The notes under the pieces were generated by a model that saw only the letters and a list, made by a program, of their open reading frames with translations, had not been told where the DNA came from and ran no database searches. Positions 27,720 to 37,042 of a stretch of DNA of 64,000 bases are shown piece by piece. Each line of letters starts with the position of its first letter. Positions within the stretch are counted from its first letter, which is position 1. Position numbers and translations under genes: made by a program. Origin of the DNA: Canicola haemoglobinophilus (GTDB lineage: Bacteria > Pseudomonadota > Gammaproteobacteria > Enterobacterales > Pasteurellaceae); contig NZ_MUXZ01000008.1 in the NCBI RefSeq assembly GCF_002015075.1, forward strand, positions 1 through 64,000. The letters run 5' to 3'.

Positions 27720-28352
27720 TTAAAGAATATCCAACAATTCCACTTCAAATACTAATGTGCTAAATGGTGGAATTGATGCGCCAGCACCACGTTCGCCATA
27801 AGCTAAGTTATGTGGGATAGTTAATTTCCATTTTGAGCCAACCGGCATCATAGATAATGCTTCAACCCAACCAGCAATTACACCACTTACTGGGAATTCC
27901 GCAGGTTGTCCACGTTTTACTGAGCTATCAAATACAGTACCGTCAATTAAAGTACCTGTATAATGAACTCGCACTTGGTCTTGGCGAGTTGGAACTGCAC
28001 CAGTTCCCTCTGCTAATACTTCATATTGCAAGCCTGTTTCAGTGACTTTTACGCCTTCTTTTTGCGCATTTTCTGCAAGGTATTTTTTGCCTTCTTCTTC
28101 AATTTGTTTAAATTGAGCTTGTGCTGCTTCCGCAGCTTGTTGCTGTAATTCTTGTAATGCTTGCGCAACTTCATTTAACTCTAACGCAGGTGGATTTTGA
28201 TTAAGCGCATCATAAATCCCTTTGGCAACAGCTTCAGCTTTTACTGCTAATTTGCTATCAACTAATTGTTTACCAATTTGTAAACCAATCCCGTAACTGC
28301 CTTTCGCAGAAACATCATCTAATGCAATTTGTTCAAAAAATTGTTTTGTCAT
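27720..28352 (-). CDS. fklB: FKBP-type peptidyl-prolyl isomerase (FklB-like)
   Basis: A 210-residue cis-trans prolyl isomerase with no signal peptide, so probably cytoplasmic like E. coli FKBP22. The N-terminal dimerisation region (YGIGLQIGKQLVDSKL) leads through a long helix to the C-terminal FKBP domain with VRVHYTGTLIDGTVFDSS and GVIAGWVEAL. It could be called a Mip-like protein, but Mip/FkpA carry a leader. Single gene with its own terminator. Confidence 0.9.
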   Translation of the reverse strand: MTKQFFEQIALDDVSAKGSYGIGLQIGKQLVDSKLAVKAEAVAKGIYDALNQNPPALELNEVAQALQELQQQAAEAAQAQFKQIEEEGKKYLAENAQKEGVKVTETGLQYEVLAEGTGAVPTRQDQVRVHYTGTLIDGTVFDSSVKRGQPAEFPVSGVIAGWVEALSMMPVGSKWKLTIPHNLAYGERGAGASIPPFSTLVFEVELLDIL

Positions 28353-28378
28353 TGTTTTTCCTTTGTTTTGGTTGAAAA

Positions 28379-29263
28379 TTATTTTTTATAAGCTAACACT
28401 TCGCCAACACGCACAGGCACATCAACGGCTAAATGGCTAGCAAGCTCGACTTTATTTGCTGGGAATAAATTAATCACAGTCGAACCTAGTTGGAAAGCGC
28501 CCATTTCTTGTCCTTTGCGTAATTGCACCGCACTTTCGCCACTATAAGTCCATTCTTTTACTTCTTTGCTACGAGGTGGATTAATCACGCCAGCCCAAAC
28601 TGTGCTCATACTTGCGGTAATGGTTGCGCCTACTAAAATCTGCACCATAGTGCCAAATTCTGTGTCAAACACACAAATCACTCGTTCATTGCGTGCCAAT
28701 AAGTTTGGGATATGTTCATTTAAAAATGGATTAACGGAAAATAAATCGCCCGGTACATAAATCATCTTACGCAATGTGGCATCGCAAGGCATATGCACAC
28801 GATGATAATCACGCGGGGAAAGATAAGTAGTGGCAAATTCGCCATTTTCAAATTCTTTGGCTAATTCCACATCGCCAGCTAATAAATCCACTAGGCTAAA
28901 ACTATGGCCTTTGGCTTGTAACAAGGTTTGTTGTTCAATATGGCCACATTGGCTAATCCGCCCGTCCGCAGGCAAGCAAAGTGCGGTAGGATTTTCATCA
29001 ATTTTTCTCGCTTCCGCTTTTAATGGACGAATAAAAAACTCATTAAAACTAGCGTAATCTTTAAATTCTGTTTTCTCCGCTTCTTGCATATTCACATTAT
29101 ATTTTTTGGCAAAAAGTTTGATGATGAAATGGGTTACTACGCCCCATTGTTGCTTCGCCAGCCAGCCAGCCGCTAAGGTTAAATAAAGTTGCGGCATCGC
29201 ATATTGAAAAGCAATTTTCAAACGTTGCCAATAAGTTGGTTGTTTCTTTTCAGAATTGTACAT
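28379..29263 (-). CDS. psd: Phosphatidylserine decarboxylase proenzyme
   Basis: Makes phosphatidylethanolamine at the inner membrane. It has 294 residues; the proenzyme cleaves itself at LGST, where the serine at about residue 261 becomes the pyruvoyl group. Asp and His residues in LPADGRISQCG and DYHRVHMP fit the autocleavage site. Monocistronic, 26 bases upstream of fklB. Confidence 0.96.
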   Translation of the reverse strand: MYNSEKKQPTYWQRLKIAFQYAMPQLYLTLAAGWLAKQQWGVVTHFIIKLFAKKYNVNMQEAEKTEFKDYASFNEFFIRPLKAEARKIDENPTALCLPADGRISQCGHIEQQTLLQAKGHSFSLVDLLAGDVELAKEFENGEFATTYLSPRDYHRVHMPCDATLRKMIYVPGDLFSVNPFLNEHIPNLLARNERVICVFDTEFGTMVQILVGATITASMSTVWAGVINPPRSKEVKEWTYSGESAVQLRKGQEMGAFQLGSTVINLFPANKVELASHLAVDVPVRVGEVLAYKK

Positions 29264-29740
29264 AACACTTTCCTTTATAAAAATTGAGCGAAGGATTATA
29301 GCAAGTTATTTGGGTTGTGTAATCAGCAGATCTTTTTTAGTTGCCATTCTGGAGCCATTCCATTTCTATTTTGGTTTATACAAATAATATAGAACAGCAA
29401 CTTAAGAAAGGATATGAAGTGACTTAAAGGCGACTACTACACAACTTGTGTCATATTTAATCCTATTGTGGAATAAGCTCATATAATAGCTTAGTTAACG
29501 GTCGGGTATATTTGTTATGTTAAGCATGCGAGCGCTAAAAGTCCTTACTCAAGGAAATATAGAGTCTCAATTTAATTTAGTTTTGATGTACGACAAAAGG
29601 AGAGGTTATTCCTCAAAATATTGGAAAAGCAAAATGAGGTTTAACAAAGCTTGTTATGAAGTTTTTCAGTAGGATTGTGATATATCATCAATTGTATTCA
29701 AAGGCTAAAAGGCGGTGTTTCCACCGCTTTTTTGTTAGCA
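29264..29740. other. 477-bp gap without a confident gene
   Basis: Between psd and comEA. No tRNA, known RNA or insertion sequence is recognised. The longest plausible frame is 51 codons on the plus strand (29517-29672, MLSMRALKVL... to ...NKACYEVFQ), with no ribosome site, so it may be chance or a gene remnant. A short hairpin (GCGGTG / CACCGC, about 29712-29726) at its right end can terminate comEA. Confidence 0.5.
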
Positions 29741-30076
29741 TTAGAAAATAATACGATCTCGATTTTTTTCTAATGTTGCTTTGCCAATTCCTTTGACTTC
29801 AAGCAACTGCTCAGCGGACGTGAAATTGCCGAATTTCTCACGATATTCAACAATTGCCTCTGCTTTTTTACTACCAATTCCCACTAAAGCCTGTTTAATT
29901 TCCTCCGCTGTTGCCGTATTAATATTGAGTTTATCGCTAATAATCACTGGCTCCACTTGTTGCGTAGCTTGGGGTGGGGTGGTAGGTTGCGTTGGCGTTT
30001 CAGCCAAGGCATTAAAGGCGCTGAGCGCCGTACTTAACATCAACAAAGATTTGAAAAAAGAGGTTAATTTTTTCAT
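29741..30076 (-). CDS. comEA: Competence DNA-binding protein ComEA (ComE1)
   Basis: Binds incoming double-stranded DNA in the periplasm during transformation. It has 111 residues: a Sec signal peptide (about 1-25, ending FNALA), a short Thr/Pro/Gln linker, then a double helix-hairpin-helix (LNINTATAEEIKQALVGIGS, LLEVKGIGKATLEK). A CRP-S site lies about 120 bases upstream, so it belongs to the Sxy/CRP competence regulon. Confidence 0.93.
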   Translation of the reverse strand: MKKLTSFFKSLLMLSTALSAFNALAETPTQPTTPPQATQQVEPVIISDKLNINTATAEEIKQALVGIGSKKAEAIVEYREKFGNFTSAEQLLEVKGIGKATLEKNRDRIIF

Positions 30077-30194
30077 TTTGTTTTCCTTACATTAAATTAC
30101 ACTAAGAGTTGAATAATTGAGCTAAACTGTTGAACTTGAGTCAACAATGGCTATTTTGCCAAAACAAGGAAAACTCTTGAAAAAATCACCGCAC

Positions 30195-30216
30195 TTTTAC
30201 GATCAAGATCGCAAAA
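30195..30216 (-). promoter_or_regulatory. CRP-S (Sxy-dependent) site of comEA
   Basis: TTTTACGATC AA GATCGCAAAA is a near-perfect 22-bp dyad with the TGCGA half-sites that mark CRP-S rather than ordinary CRP sites. Its centre is about 130 bases before the comEA ATG. An uptake sequence (ACCGCACTT, 30188-30196) overlaps its left edge. Confidence 0.88.
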
Positions 30217-30303
30217 ATAATAAAATGTTTGAGTAAAAGGGGAGTTTTTTCAATGAAAAAACGAGTATCAACCCAAAAGCTCATACTTGTTTAAAATTAG
30301 TAA

Positions 30304-30693
30304 TTATTTACGCACAGCAATAGCTTCGATTTCAATACCCACATCTTTTGGTAAACGAGCCACTTCAACACAAGAACGTGCAGGGAAATTTGGATGATTG
30401 TTTTCAACAAAGAAACGTTCATATTCAGCATTAACTGTAGCAAATTGATTTAAGTCTTTGACAAAAACCGTTGTTTTCACAATATCCGCAACTGTTAAAC
30501 CCGCTTGTTCAAGAATTGCTTTCACATTTTCTAAAGATTGGCGAGCTTGTGCCACAATATCAGCTGGCACTTCACCTGTTGCAGGATTTACTGGAATTTG
30601 ACCTGAAGTTAACACCAAGTTGCCTAAATCTACAGCTTGAACATAAGGGCCAATTGCTGCAGGTGCTTTTTCTGTGTGAATAATTTTTGTCAT
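30304..30693 (-). CDS. ridA: 2-iminobutanoate/2-iminopropanoate deaminase RidA
   Basis: Hydrolyses reactive enamine/imine intermediates made by PLP enzymes such as threonine dehydratase. It has 129 residues from MTKIIHTEKAP at 30693, which has AGGAG upstream; an in-frame ATG 30 bases earlier (30723) is less likely. The family block PARSCVEVARLPKDVGIEIE with its catalytic arginine is present. Single gene. Confidence 0.95.
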   Translation of the reverse strand: MTKIIHTEKAPAAIGPYVQAVDLGNLVLTSGQIPVNPATGEVPADIVAQARQSLENVKAILEQAGLTVADIVKTTVFVKDLNQFATVNAEYERFFVENNHPNFPARSCVEVARLPKDVGIEIEAIAVRK

Positions 30694-30753
30694 TTTTTTC
30701 TCCTTATTCAGTGACATTATCACGCCAAATATTGTACGCCTTTAAAAATAAAC

Positions 30754-31332
30754 TTAAAGCCCATTCATTGCATTTATCAAACGAATTTCTTCATATTGCG
30801 CGAGATCATCGAATAAAATTTCCCTTGCGATAATTTTCTTTTCTAACAGTAGTTTCGCTCGTTGAGTCCCTTCTAATAAAGGCTCAATTGGCGTGAACCA
30901 TTGATTATTTTGCCGAAAAATTAAATTACCAATGGAGCAATCTGTTACTTTACCTTGACGAATAATCATAATCTCATCACATTCGGCTTTTTGTTCCAAT
31001 AGCTGATTGAGCAAAGTGCGGTCTGTAAATTTCAAACTGTAATCAATATGGTCACAAAAAACGGGCTGAAAAGTTCGATAGATTTTACGTTGGTAAGGAA
31101 AACATTGGATAGCATAATTTTGCTGATCATAGTCAATACGGCAACGAATTAACGGCTCTGAGGTGTAAAGTGCGGTATGTTTTGCCAAAATTTCCGCCAA
31201 GTTAAATGTTGTTACCTTTAAATGAGGATAAAACTTCAACAGTGTTTTTTCATAACGTTGTTGGTGATAAGACAAATTTTTAGCCAATCCTTTCTCCACG
31301 CAAATGGTTTCAAATAAAGGGAATTGCTGCAT
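30754..31332 (-). CDS. pabC: Aminotransferase class IV, PabC-like (aminodeoxychorismate lyase)
   Basis: Predicted to convert 4-amino-4-deoxychorismate to p-aminobenzoate. At about 192 residues it is shorter than E. coli PabC (269), lacking part of the C-terminus, but its position next to pabB supports the role. I chose ATG 31332 with AGGTG upstream; a GTG at 31341 directly follows the pabB stop. Class IV features include KVTDCSIGNLIF and the substrate-side arginine in CRIDYDQQNY. Confidence 0.8.
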   Translation of the reverse strand: MQQFPLFETICVEKGLAKNLSYHQQRYEKTLLKFYPHLKVTTFNLAEILAKHTALYTSEPLIRCRIDYDQQNYAIQCFPYQRKIYRTFQPVFCDHIDYSLKFTDRTLLNQLLEQKAECDEIMIIRQGKVTDCSIGNLIFRQNNQWFTPIEPLLEGTQRAKLLLEKKIIAREILFDDLAQYEEIRLINAMNGL

Positions 31333-31341
31333 TTCATTCAC

Positions 31342-32352
31342 CTATTTGATTAGAGGTAAATACACTTTGGCACAAAGTTCATCATATTCATCTTGCACAT
31401 CACTTTGAATGGTAATGCCGCCACCACTACGAAAATAATAGTTATCGCCTTGTTTTTCAATAAAACGAATAGCCACCGCACTTTGTAATGTTTCGCCATT
31501 AAAAATACCAAAGATCCCTGTATAGTAACCCCGAGGTTGTTGTTCTGCTTGCTGAATAATTTCCACCGTTTTTTCTTTTGGTGCACCACTAATTGAACCT
31601 GCTGGCAACAGTGCAGCTAAAATATCCCCAATATTACTTTGCCAATTTTCTGCCAACTCCCCACAAATCTCTGAGCTAGTTTGTAAAATTGCCCCTTTTT
31701 CTGTGTGAATTTTTTCAACATAGCGAAAACGCTTCACTTCAATATTTTTAGCCACAATTGCCAAATCATTACGCATTAAATCGACAATAGTGTAATGTTC
31801 ACGCAGTTCTTTTTGTGAATTGAGTAATGTTTGCTCAGCATTTTCTATATTCGCATCTATCGTGCCTTTCATTGGATAGGTATAAATTTTATTCTCATAA
31901 ATTTGAATAAAAGACTCAGGAGAAAAACAAACAAATTCATTCTTAAACAATAACTTATAACTGGCTTTCGTTTGTTGAAATAATTGCATTAAATTGTAAT
32001 TTGTTTGAATTTTACTTGGATAAGTGAGATTTAATAAATAGGAATTGCCCTTTTGTAATTCATCCTTAACCAAATTAAATCCTCGTTGATAATCCTCGAA
32101 TTTCATCGGTTCAGAAGAAAAATGGCAATTTTCTGTTGGTAAATTAACAGACCAATTTACATTACTTTTAGTACCTTGCGGTTGCGAAATTGCAAAAAAG
32201 ATCTGTTCTTTTTCAGCTTGTTCAATAGGCAAAATAATTGGCTTTTGCTGCTCAAAATCAATGAGAAAGAAAAAAGGTTCTTTATGTTGACCAAAATGAT
32301 TTGCTTGCTGGATAAAATCGAGGAATTGGCTTGGGTTATTCAATGACATCAT
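31342..32352 (-). CDS. pabB: Aminodeoxychorismate synthase component I (PabB-like)
   Basis: Aminates chorismate for folate synthesis with PabA. It has 336 residues, a short form that is essentially the chorismate-binding domain: FSPESFIQIY, YPMKGTID, VDLMRNDLAI, LLPAGSISGAPKEKTVEII and the C-terminal FRSGGGITIQSD. Two adjacent ATGs (32352, 32349) are possible starts. It is divergent from pabA and leads directly into pabC. Confidence 0.9.
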   Translation of the reverse strand: MMSLNNPSQFLDFIQQANHFGQHKEPFFFLIDFEQQKPIILPIEQAEKEQIFFAISQPQGTKSNVNWSVNLPTENCHFSSEPMKFEDYQRGFNLVKDELQKGNSYLLNLTYPSKIQTNYNLMQLFQQTKASYKLLFKNEFVCFSPESFIQIYENKIYTYPMKGTIDANIENAEQTLLNSQKELREHYTIVDLMRNDLAIVAKNIEVKRFRYVEKIHTEKGAILQTSSEICGELAENWQSNIGDILAALLPAGSISGAPKEKTVEIIQQAEQQPRGYYTGIFGIFNGETLQSAVAIRFIEKQGDNYYFRSGGGITIQSDVQDEYDELCAKVYLPLIK

Positions 32353-32405
32353 GATGAGAAATCTAGTAATATATGCAATCCGCTGATTTTAGCCTAAGAT
32401 GAAAT

Positions 32406-32972
32406 ATGAATACAAATTTATTGATTATCAATAATCATGACTCTTTTACTTATAACCTTGTGGATCTTATTCGACGTTTAGACGTTAACTTTACAGTGAT
32501 TAATGTTGAAGATTTATCTCATGTGGAAATCGAACATTTTTCTCATCTGCTCATTTCTCCCGGCCCTGATGTTCCTGAAGCCTATCCCCAACTTTTTGCC
32601 ATGCTAGAAAAATATCATCAATCTAAATCTATTTTAGGAGTTTGTTTGGGACATCAAACGTTATGCCAATTTTTTGGTGGCAAACTATATAACTTGCCAA
32701 AGGTTCGCCATGGGCAAGCAAAACAATTAAAAGTGCGGTCGAATTCAAAATTATTTCACAACTTACCCTCCAGTTTTCAAATTGGGCTTTATCATTCTTG
32801 GGCTGTTAGCTTAGAACACTTTCCTGAATGTCTTGAAATTACAGCAGTTTGTGAGGATGAAGTCATTATGGCAATGCAACATAAAACCTTGCCTATTTAC
32901 AGCGTACAATTCCACCCTGAATCTTATATTTCAGAGTTTGGTAAGCAGCTCATACAAAACTGGCTAAGCTAA
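32406..32972 (+). CDS. pabA: Aminodeoxychorismate synthase glutamine amidotransferase
   Basis: Class I glutaminase supplying ammonia to PabB. It has 188 residues: NNHDSFTYNLVDLIRRL at the N-terminus, nucleophile cysteine in GVCLGHQTL, and His/Glu in VQFHPES. It could be labelled TrpG from similarity alone, but the pabB-pabC neighbours favour the folate role. Confidence 0.9.
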   Translation: MNTNLLIINNHDSFTYNLVDLIRRLDVNFTVINVEDLSHVEIEHFSHLLISPGPDVPEAYPQLFAMLEKYHQSKSILGVCLGHQTLCQFFGGKLYNLPKVRHGQAKQLKVRSNSKLFHNLPSSFQIGLYHSWAVSLEHFPECLEITAVCEDEVIMAMQHKTLPIYSVQFHPESYISEFGKQLIQNWLS

Positions 32973-32973
32973 T

Positions 32974-32988
32974 TGATAATAATTTTCA
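32974..32988. promoter_or_regulatory. Possible Fur box upstream of dps
   Basis: TGATAATAATTTTCA matches the 7-1-7 Fur motif TGATAATNATTATCA at all but one position. It begins two bases after the pabA stop and lies about 75 bases upstream of the predicted dps -35, which is far for simple repression. Confidence 0.45.
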
Positions 32989-33061
32989 ATTTGGAAAATC
33001 TATCAAGATTTATGTTTTAATAGTTTTTAACGATTGATTTTATCAAAAATATCCATTTTAT

Positions 33062-33090
33062 TTGTACGGGATTTTTGTTTATCATATAAC
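33062..33090 (+). promoter_or_regulatory. Promoter of dps
   Basis: TTGTAC (33062-33067) and TATAAC (33085-33090) are spaced by 17 bases, about 40 bases before the dps ATG. Confidence 0.6.
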
Positions 33091-33128
33091 CAACAAAAAC
33101 ATCAACAAACATAAATAGGAGAAAACGT

Positions 33129-33608
33129 ATGACTACAACTATTGGCTTAGATCGCAATACATCAGAACAATTAGCAACAGAATTAAATAATTTATTAGCG
33201 ACTTATCAAGTATTCTATATGAATGTGCGTGGTTATCATTGGAATATTAAAGGAGTTAACTTCTTTGAGTTACATGCCAAATTTGAAGAAATTTATGATG
33301 ACTTAGTTGTAAAAGTAGATGAAATTGCAGAACGTATTTTAACTTTAGGTTACACCCCAAGTAATGCCTTCAGTGAATATTTGAAAAAATCGTTAATTCA
33401 AGAACATGTTAATGCCACTAAAGCACAAGATTGTTTAAATGGCACATTACAAGGCTTTAAAACCCTATTAAAACAACAACGTGATATTCTTGCGATTGCC
33501 TCAGATGCAAATGATGAAGGTACTGCATCACAAATGAGTGATTATATTAAAGAACAAGAAAAATTAATTTGGATGTTCAGCGCTGCTTGTGAAACTTGCC
33601 ACGCTTAA
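33129..33608 (+). CDS. dps: DNA protection during starvation protein Dps
   Basis: Ferritin-like dodecamer that stores iron and shields DNA from peroxide. It has 159 residues, with the Dps ferroxidase signature YHWNIKGVNFFELHAKFEEI followed by YDDLVVKVDEIAERI. The ribosome site is AGGAG. Single gene with its own promoter and terminator. Confidence 0.95.
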   Translation: MTTTIGLDRNTSEQLATELNNLLATYQVFYMNVRGYHWNIKGVNFFELHAKFEEIYDDLVVKVDEIAERILTLGYTPSNAFSEYLKKSLIQEHVNATKAQDCLNGTLQGFKTLLKQQRDILAIASDANDEGTASQMSDYIKEQEKLIWMFSAACETCHA

Positions 33609-33650
33609 TTTATTTAAATATTTAATAATTTTTTAACCTAAGGAACTAAC

Positions 33651-33686
33651 AAAAAACCTCTAGCACTCACTAGAGGTTTTTTATTG
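33651..33686. terminator. Bidirectional terminator between dps and mnmE
   Basis: AAAAAACCTCTAG (33651-33663) pairs with CTAGAGGTTTTTT (33670-33682), giving a T-run on each strand between two converging genes. Confidence 0.9.
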
Positions 33687-33706
33687 GTCAAAATTCAGTA
33701 ATATTT

Positions 33707-35065
33707 TTACTTACCAATACAGAAAGAACTGAAAATATTGCCTAACAAATCATCGGAAGTAAACTGTCCAGTAATTTCGCTGAGATGATTTTGTACCATA
33801 CGTAATTCTTCAGCAAGTAATTCTCCAGCATAAAACTCTGTTAATTGAATTAACCCAGCTTGTAAATGAATATCAGCTTGTTCTAAGGCCTCTAAATGCC
33901 GGCGGCGAGCTAAAAATCCGCCTTCAGTTCCAGCTTGATAGCCCATAGATGCTTTTAAATGTTCACGTAATAAATCAACGCCTTTTTGTGTTTTGGCAGA
34001 TAAAGAAATCACTGTTAAACCATTTTGTTCATTAAGAACTTCAGCCTCGCCACTTAAATCCGCTTTATTTCTGACAATAGTTAAAGGAATATTGGTTGGT
34101 AATTTTGCCATAAATTCAGACCGCACTTTTTCCAATTCAGTAGGCTCTTCTGTACTGTCCAACATTAATAAAATTCGATCCGCTTGTTCAATTTCATCCC
34201 AAGCACGACGAATACCTATCTTCTCAACTTCATCCGTTGCATCTCGTAAACCTGCCGTATCAATAATATGCAAAGGCATGCCATCAATATGAATATGTTC
34301 ACGTAAAACATCACGAGTTGTACCAGCAATGTCAGTAACAATTGCAGCTTCACGTCCAGCTAGCGCATTTAGCAAACTTGATTTTCCAGCGTTTGGGCGG
34401 CCAGCAATAACAACCTTCATTCCTTCACGCAAAATCGAACCTTGTTTTGCTTCGCTTTTTACTTTTGCCAATTGCGCAATAATATCACGCAAGTGAGTTT
34501 CTATTTTGCCATCTGCCAGAAAATCAATTTCTTCGTCAGGAAAGTCAATTGCTGCCTCTACATAAGTACGCAAATAAATAACTGAATCTACTAATTGATT
34601 GATTTTATTTGAAAATTCACCTTGTAAAGATTTTAATGCGGAACGTGCAGCCTGTTCAGAACTTGCATCAATTAAATCTGCAATAGCCTCAGCTTGAGCC
34701 AAATCTAGTTTATCATTAAGAAAAGCTTGTTCAGAAAATTCTCCTGGTCTAGCTAAACGTACTCCATCAACTTGCAGAATTCGTTTGAGCAAGAGATCCA
34801 GAATAATTTGCCCACCATGTCCCTGTAACTCCAGCACATCTTCACCAGTAAAGGAATTTGGCGCTTTAAAATAGAGCGCAATACCTTGATCTAAAACAGT
34901 CCCATCAAGATCTTTAAACGGAAGATAATTTGCCATTCTAGGCGTTAATGTTTTGCCGAGCACTTGTTCAGCTACTTGTTGAGCTAAAGGCCCTGACACA
35001 CGTAAAATTCCAACGCCACCGCGCCCGATAGGTGTGGCTTGAGCGACAATAGTATCTTTAATCAT
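33707..35065 (-). CDS. mnmE: tRNA modification GTPase MnmE
   Basis: With MnmG installs the cmnm5 group on wobble uridine. It has 452 residues: N-terminal folate-binding domain (PIGRGGVGILRVSG), the G domain with GRPNAGKSSLLN, DIAGTTRD, DTAGLRD and NKAD, and the C-terminal CIGK tail. It follows yidC on the same strand after a hairpin. Confidence 0.97.
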   Translation of the reverse strand: MIKDTIVAQATPIGRGGVGILRVSGPLAQQVAEQVLGKTLTPRMANYLPFKDLDGTVLDQGIALYFKAPNSFTGEDVLELQGHGGQIILDLLLKRILQVDGVRLARPGEFSEQAFLNDKLDLAQAEAIADLIDASSEQAARSALKSLQGEFSNKINQLVDSVIYLRTYVEAAIDFPDEEIDFLADGKIETHLRDIIAQLAKVKSEAKQGSILREGMKVVIAGRPNAGKSSLLNALAGREAAIVTDIAGTTRDVLREHIHIDGMPLHIIDTAGLRDATDEVEKIGIRRAWDEIEQADRILLMLDSTEEPTELEKVRSEFMAKLPTNIPLTIVRNKADLSGEAEVLNEQNGLTVISLSAKTQKGVDLLREHLKASMGYQAGTEGGFLARRRHLEALEQADIHLQAGLIQLTEFYAGELLAEELRMVQNHLSEITGQFTSDDLLGNIFSSFCIGK

Positions 35066-35110
35066 AATTTGTTCCCAAAAGTGCGGTCAAAAATTGCGGA
35101 GAATTATAAC

Positions 35111-35140
35111 AAAAAAGGCATCATTGAAGATGCCTTTCTT
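35111..35140 (-). terminator. Terminator after yidC
   Basis: AAAGGCATC / GATGCCTTT stem with a T-run on the minus strand, between yidC and mnmE. An uptake sequence at about 35080 lies between it and the mnmE start. Confidence 0.75.
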
Positions 35141-35156
35141 TTTTATTTATTAAGGG

Positions 35157-36782
35157 TTATTTTTTCACTCTGGTATGTAAGCCTTTCTTCTCTAAGCCAC
35201 GGTAAATCAACCATTGTTGTGCAATAGTAATAAGGTTAGACACTAACCAATATAGCACTAGACCAGCCGGGAAGAATAAGAAGAACACCATGAAAATTAA
35301 TGGCATAAATGTCATAACTTTTTGTTGCATTGGGTCTGCAACTGGGGTTGGTGACATTTTTTGCAACAAGAACATGGAAGCGCCCATTAAGATCGGTAAA
35401 ATGAAATACGGATCTTGAGCAGATAAGTCTTGTACCCAACCGAAGAATGGCGCATGACGTAATTCAACCGCTTCCATGAAAGTCCAATATAAAGCGATGA
35501 AAATTGGCATTTGTAGAAGAATTGGTAAACAACCACCAAGTGGGTTTACTTTTTCTTCTTTATACAGTTTCATCATTTCTTGGCTCATACGTTGACGATC
35601 TTCGCCAAAACGCTCACGCATTTCTTGCAATTTCGGTTGCAACATACGCATTTTCGCCATTGAAGTGTATTGTGCTTTTGTTAATGGATATAAAATTGCT
35701 TTTACGACTAAAGTTACCCCAATAATTGCTAGACCCCAGTTTTGTACTAGAGATTGAATTAAAGTAAGTAATTTAAATAGCGGTTTTGCAATAAACCAAG
35801 CCCAGCCATAATCAACAGTTAAATCTAAGTGATTAGCAACTTCTGCCATTTGATCCTGTAATTTAGGACCAGTCCATAATTGAGTATGAATAGTTTCACT
35901 TGCACCACTTGCCACCATCACTGGAGCAGAACGATAACCAATAGAACCTAAACGTTTTTTAGTATCAGTTAAGGTATATAGTGTATTATCTCCATCTTGG
36001 TTAGGAACCCAAGCAGAAACGAAATAATGTTGTAATAGAGCCACCCAACCAGCTTTAGTATTAATATCTAAATTTGCTTTTTCCATATCTTCAAAACTAT
36101 ATTTTTTGTAGTTTGTTTCTGAAGAAGAATAAGCACCACCAGTATAAGTTGGCATCGCCATGCTACCTGAGCTTTCAACTAAGGTGTGAGTTAATTGCGC
36201 ATAAGGGGCAACTTCAACCGCTTGTGAACTTTGGTTATCAATTTCAAAGTTTACATCTAATGCATAAGAACCTGCTTTTAACACAAAGACTTTACGATAG
36301 ATCACACCATCTTGTTCAAAAGTTAAAGGTACGCGTAATTCTTGTTGACCTTCTGCTAACTTAAATACATCGCCTTCCACTTGGTAATTTGCACGACCAG
36401 CACGGCTATCAATACCATTTTTTCCGACCAAGCCACTTTGTGCAATATACACTTTATCCGCACTATTCTGTAACAATGCGAAAGGTGTTGAAGAATTTAA
36501 TTCTGCATCATATTTCAATAATTCAGAACTAATCACATCGCCGCCTAATGTATCTACTTTCAAACGAAATACATCATTTTCTAAAGTAATAACACGGCCT
36601 TTAACTTGTGTGTCATTAGCGATAGCTGATGTTGCTGAAAGTGCGGTTGATTGTACGTCTGAAACTTGAGCTTGTTCAGTTACTTCTGGCTTAGGCGTGT
36701 TATAGTCTAATTGCCATTGTTGATAAACAAGAAAGGAAATGAAAAGAAGTGCCATAAATAATAGGCTGCGTTTAGAATCCAT
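35157..36782 (-). CDS. yidC: Membrane protein insertase YidC
   Basis: Inserts and folds inner-membrane proteins alone or with SecYEG. It has 541 residues: an N-terminal anchor (MDSKRSLLFMALLFISFLVY), a periplasmic beta-sandwich, then the conserved core with PLTKAQYTSMAKMRMLQPKL and four helices. The ATG overlaps the yidD stop by one base. Part of rpmH-rnpA-yidD-yidC. Confidence 0.97.
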   Translation of the reverse strand: MDSKRSLLFMALLFISFLVYQQWQLDYNTPKPEVTEQAQVSDVQSTALSATSAIANDTQVKGRVITLENDVFRLKVDTLGGDVISSELLKYDAELNSSTPFALLQNSADKVYIAQSGLVGKNGIDSRAGRANYQVEGDVFKLAEGQQELRVPLTFEQDGVIYRKVFVLKAGSYALDVNFEIDNQSSQAVEVAPYAQLTHTLVESSGSMAMPTYTGGAYSSSETNYKKYSFEDMEKANLDINTKAGWVALLQHYFVSAWVPNQDGDNTLYTLTDTKKRLGSIGYRSAPVMVASGASETIHTQLWTGPKLQDQMAEVANHLDLTVDYGWAWFIAKPLFKLLTLIQSLVQNWGLAIIGVTLVVKAILYPLTKAQYTSMAKMRMLQPKLQEMRERFGEDRQRMSQEMMKLYKEEKVNPLGGCLPILLQMPIFIALYWTFMEAVELRHAPFFGWVQDLSAQDPYFILPILMGASMFLLQKMSPTPVADPMQQKVMTFMPLIFMVFFLFFPAGLVLYWLVSNLITIAQQWLIYRGLEKKGLHTRVKK

Positions 36783-37042
36783 TATTCGTTCTCTTTGTTG
36801 TTATTAATCTTTGGGGGTACAGGATCGTATCCACCCGCATTCAAAGGGTGACATTTTAATATACGTTTCACTGTAAGCCAACTACCTTTTACTGCACCAT
36901 GGGTTTTTAATGCTTGAATACCATAACTAGAACAGGTTGGTGTAAAGCGACAACGAGGTCCAATCAATGGGCTAATAAAAAGTTGATAAAACCTAATTGC
37001 ACCAATTAGGATTTTTGCGCTAAACGAATGTGGCGTTTCCAT
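36782..37042 (-). CDS. yidD: Membrane protein insertion efficiency factor YidD
   Basis: 86 residues with the family pattern FYQLFISPLIGPRCRFTPTC, Cys-rich, then HPLNAGGYDPVP. Helps YidC-dependent insertion. Its start lies 37 bases inside rnpA, which fixes translational coupling. Confidence 0.93.
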   Translation of the reverse strand: METPHSFSAKILIGAIRFYQLFISPLIGPRCRFTPTCSSYGIQALKTHGAVKGSWLTVKRILKCHPLNAGGYDPVPPKINNNKENE

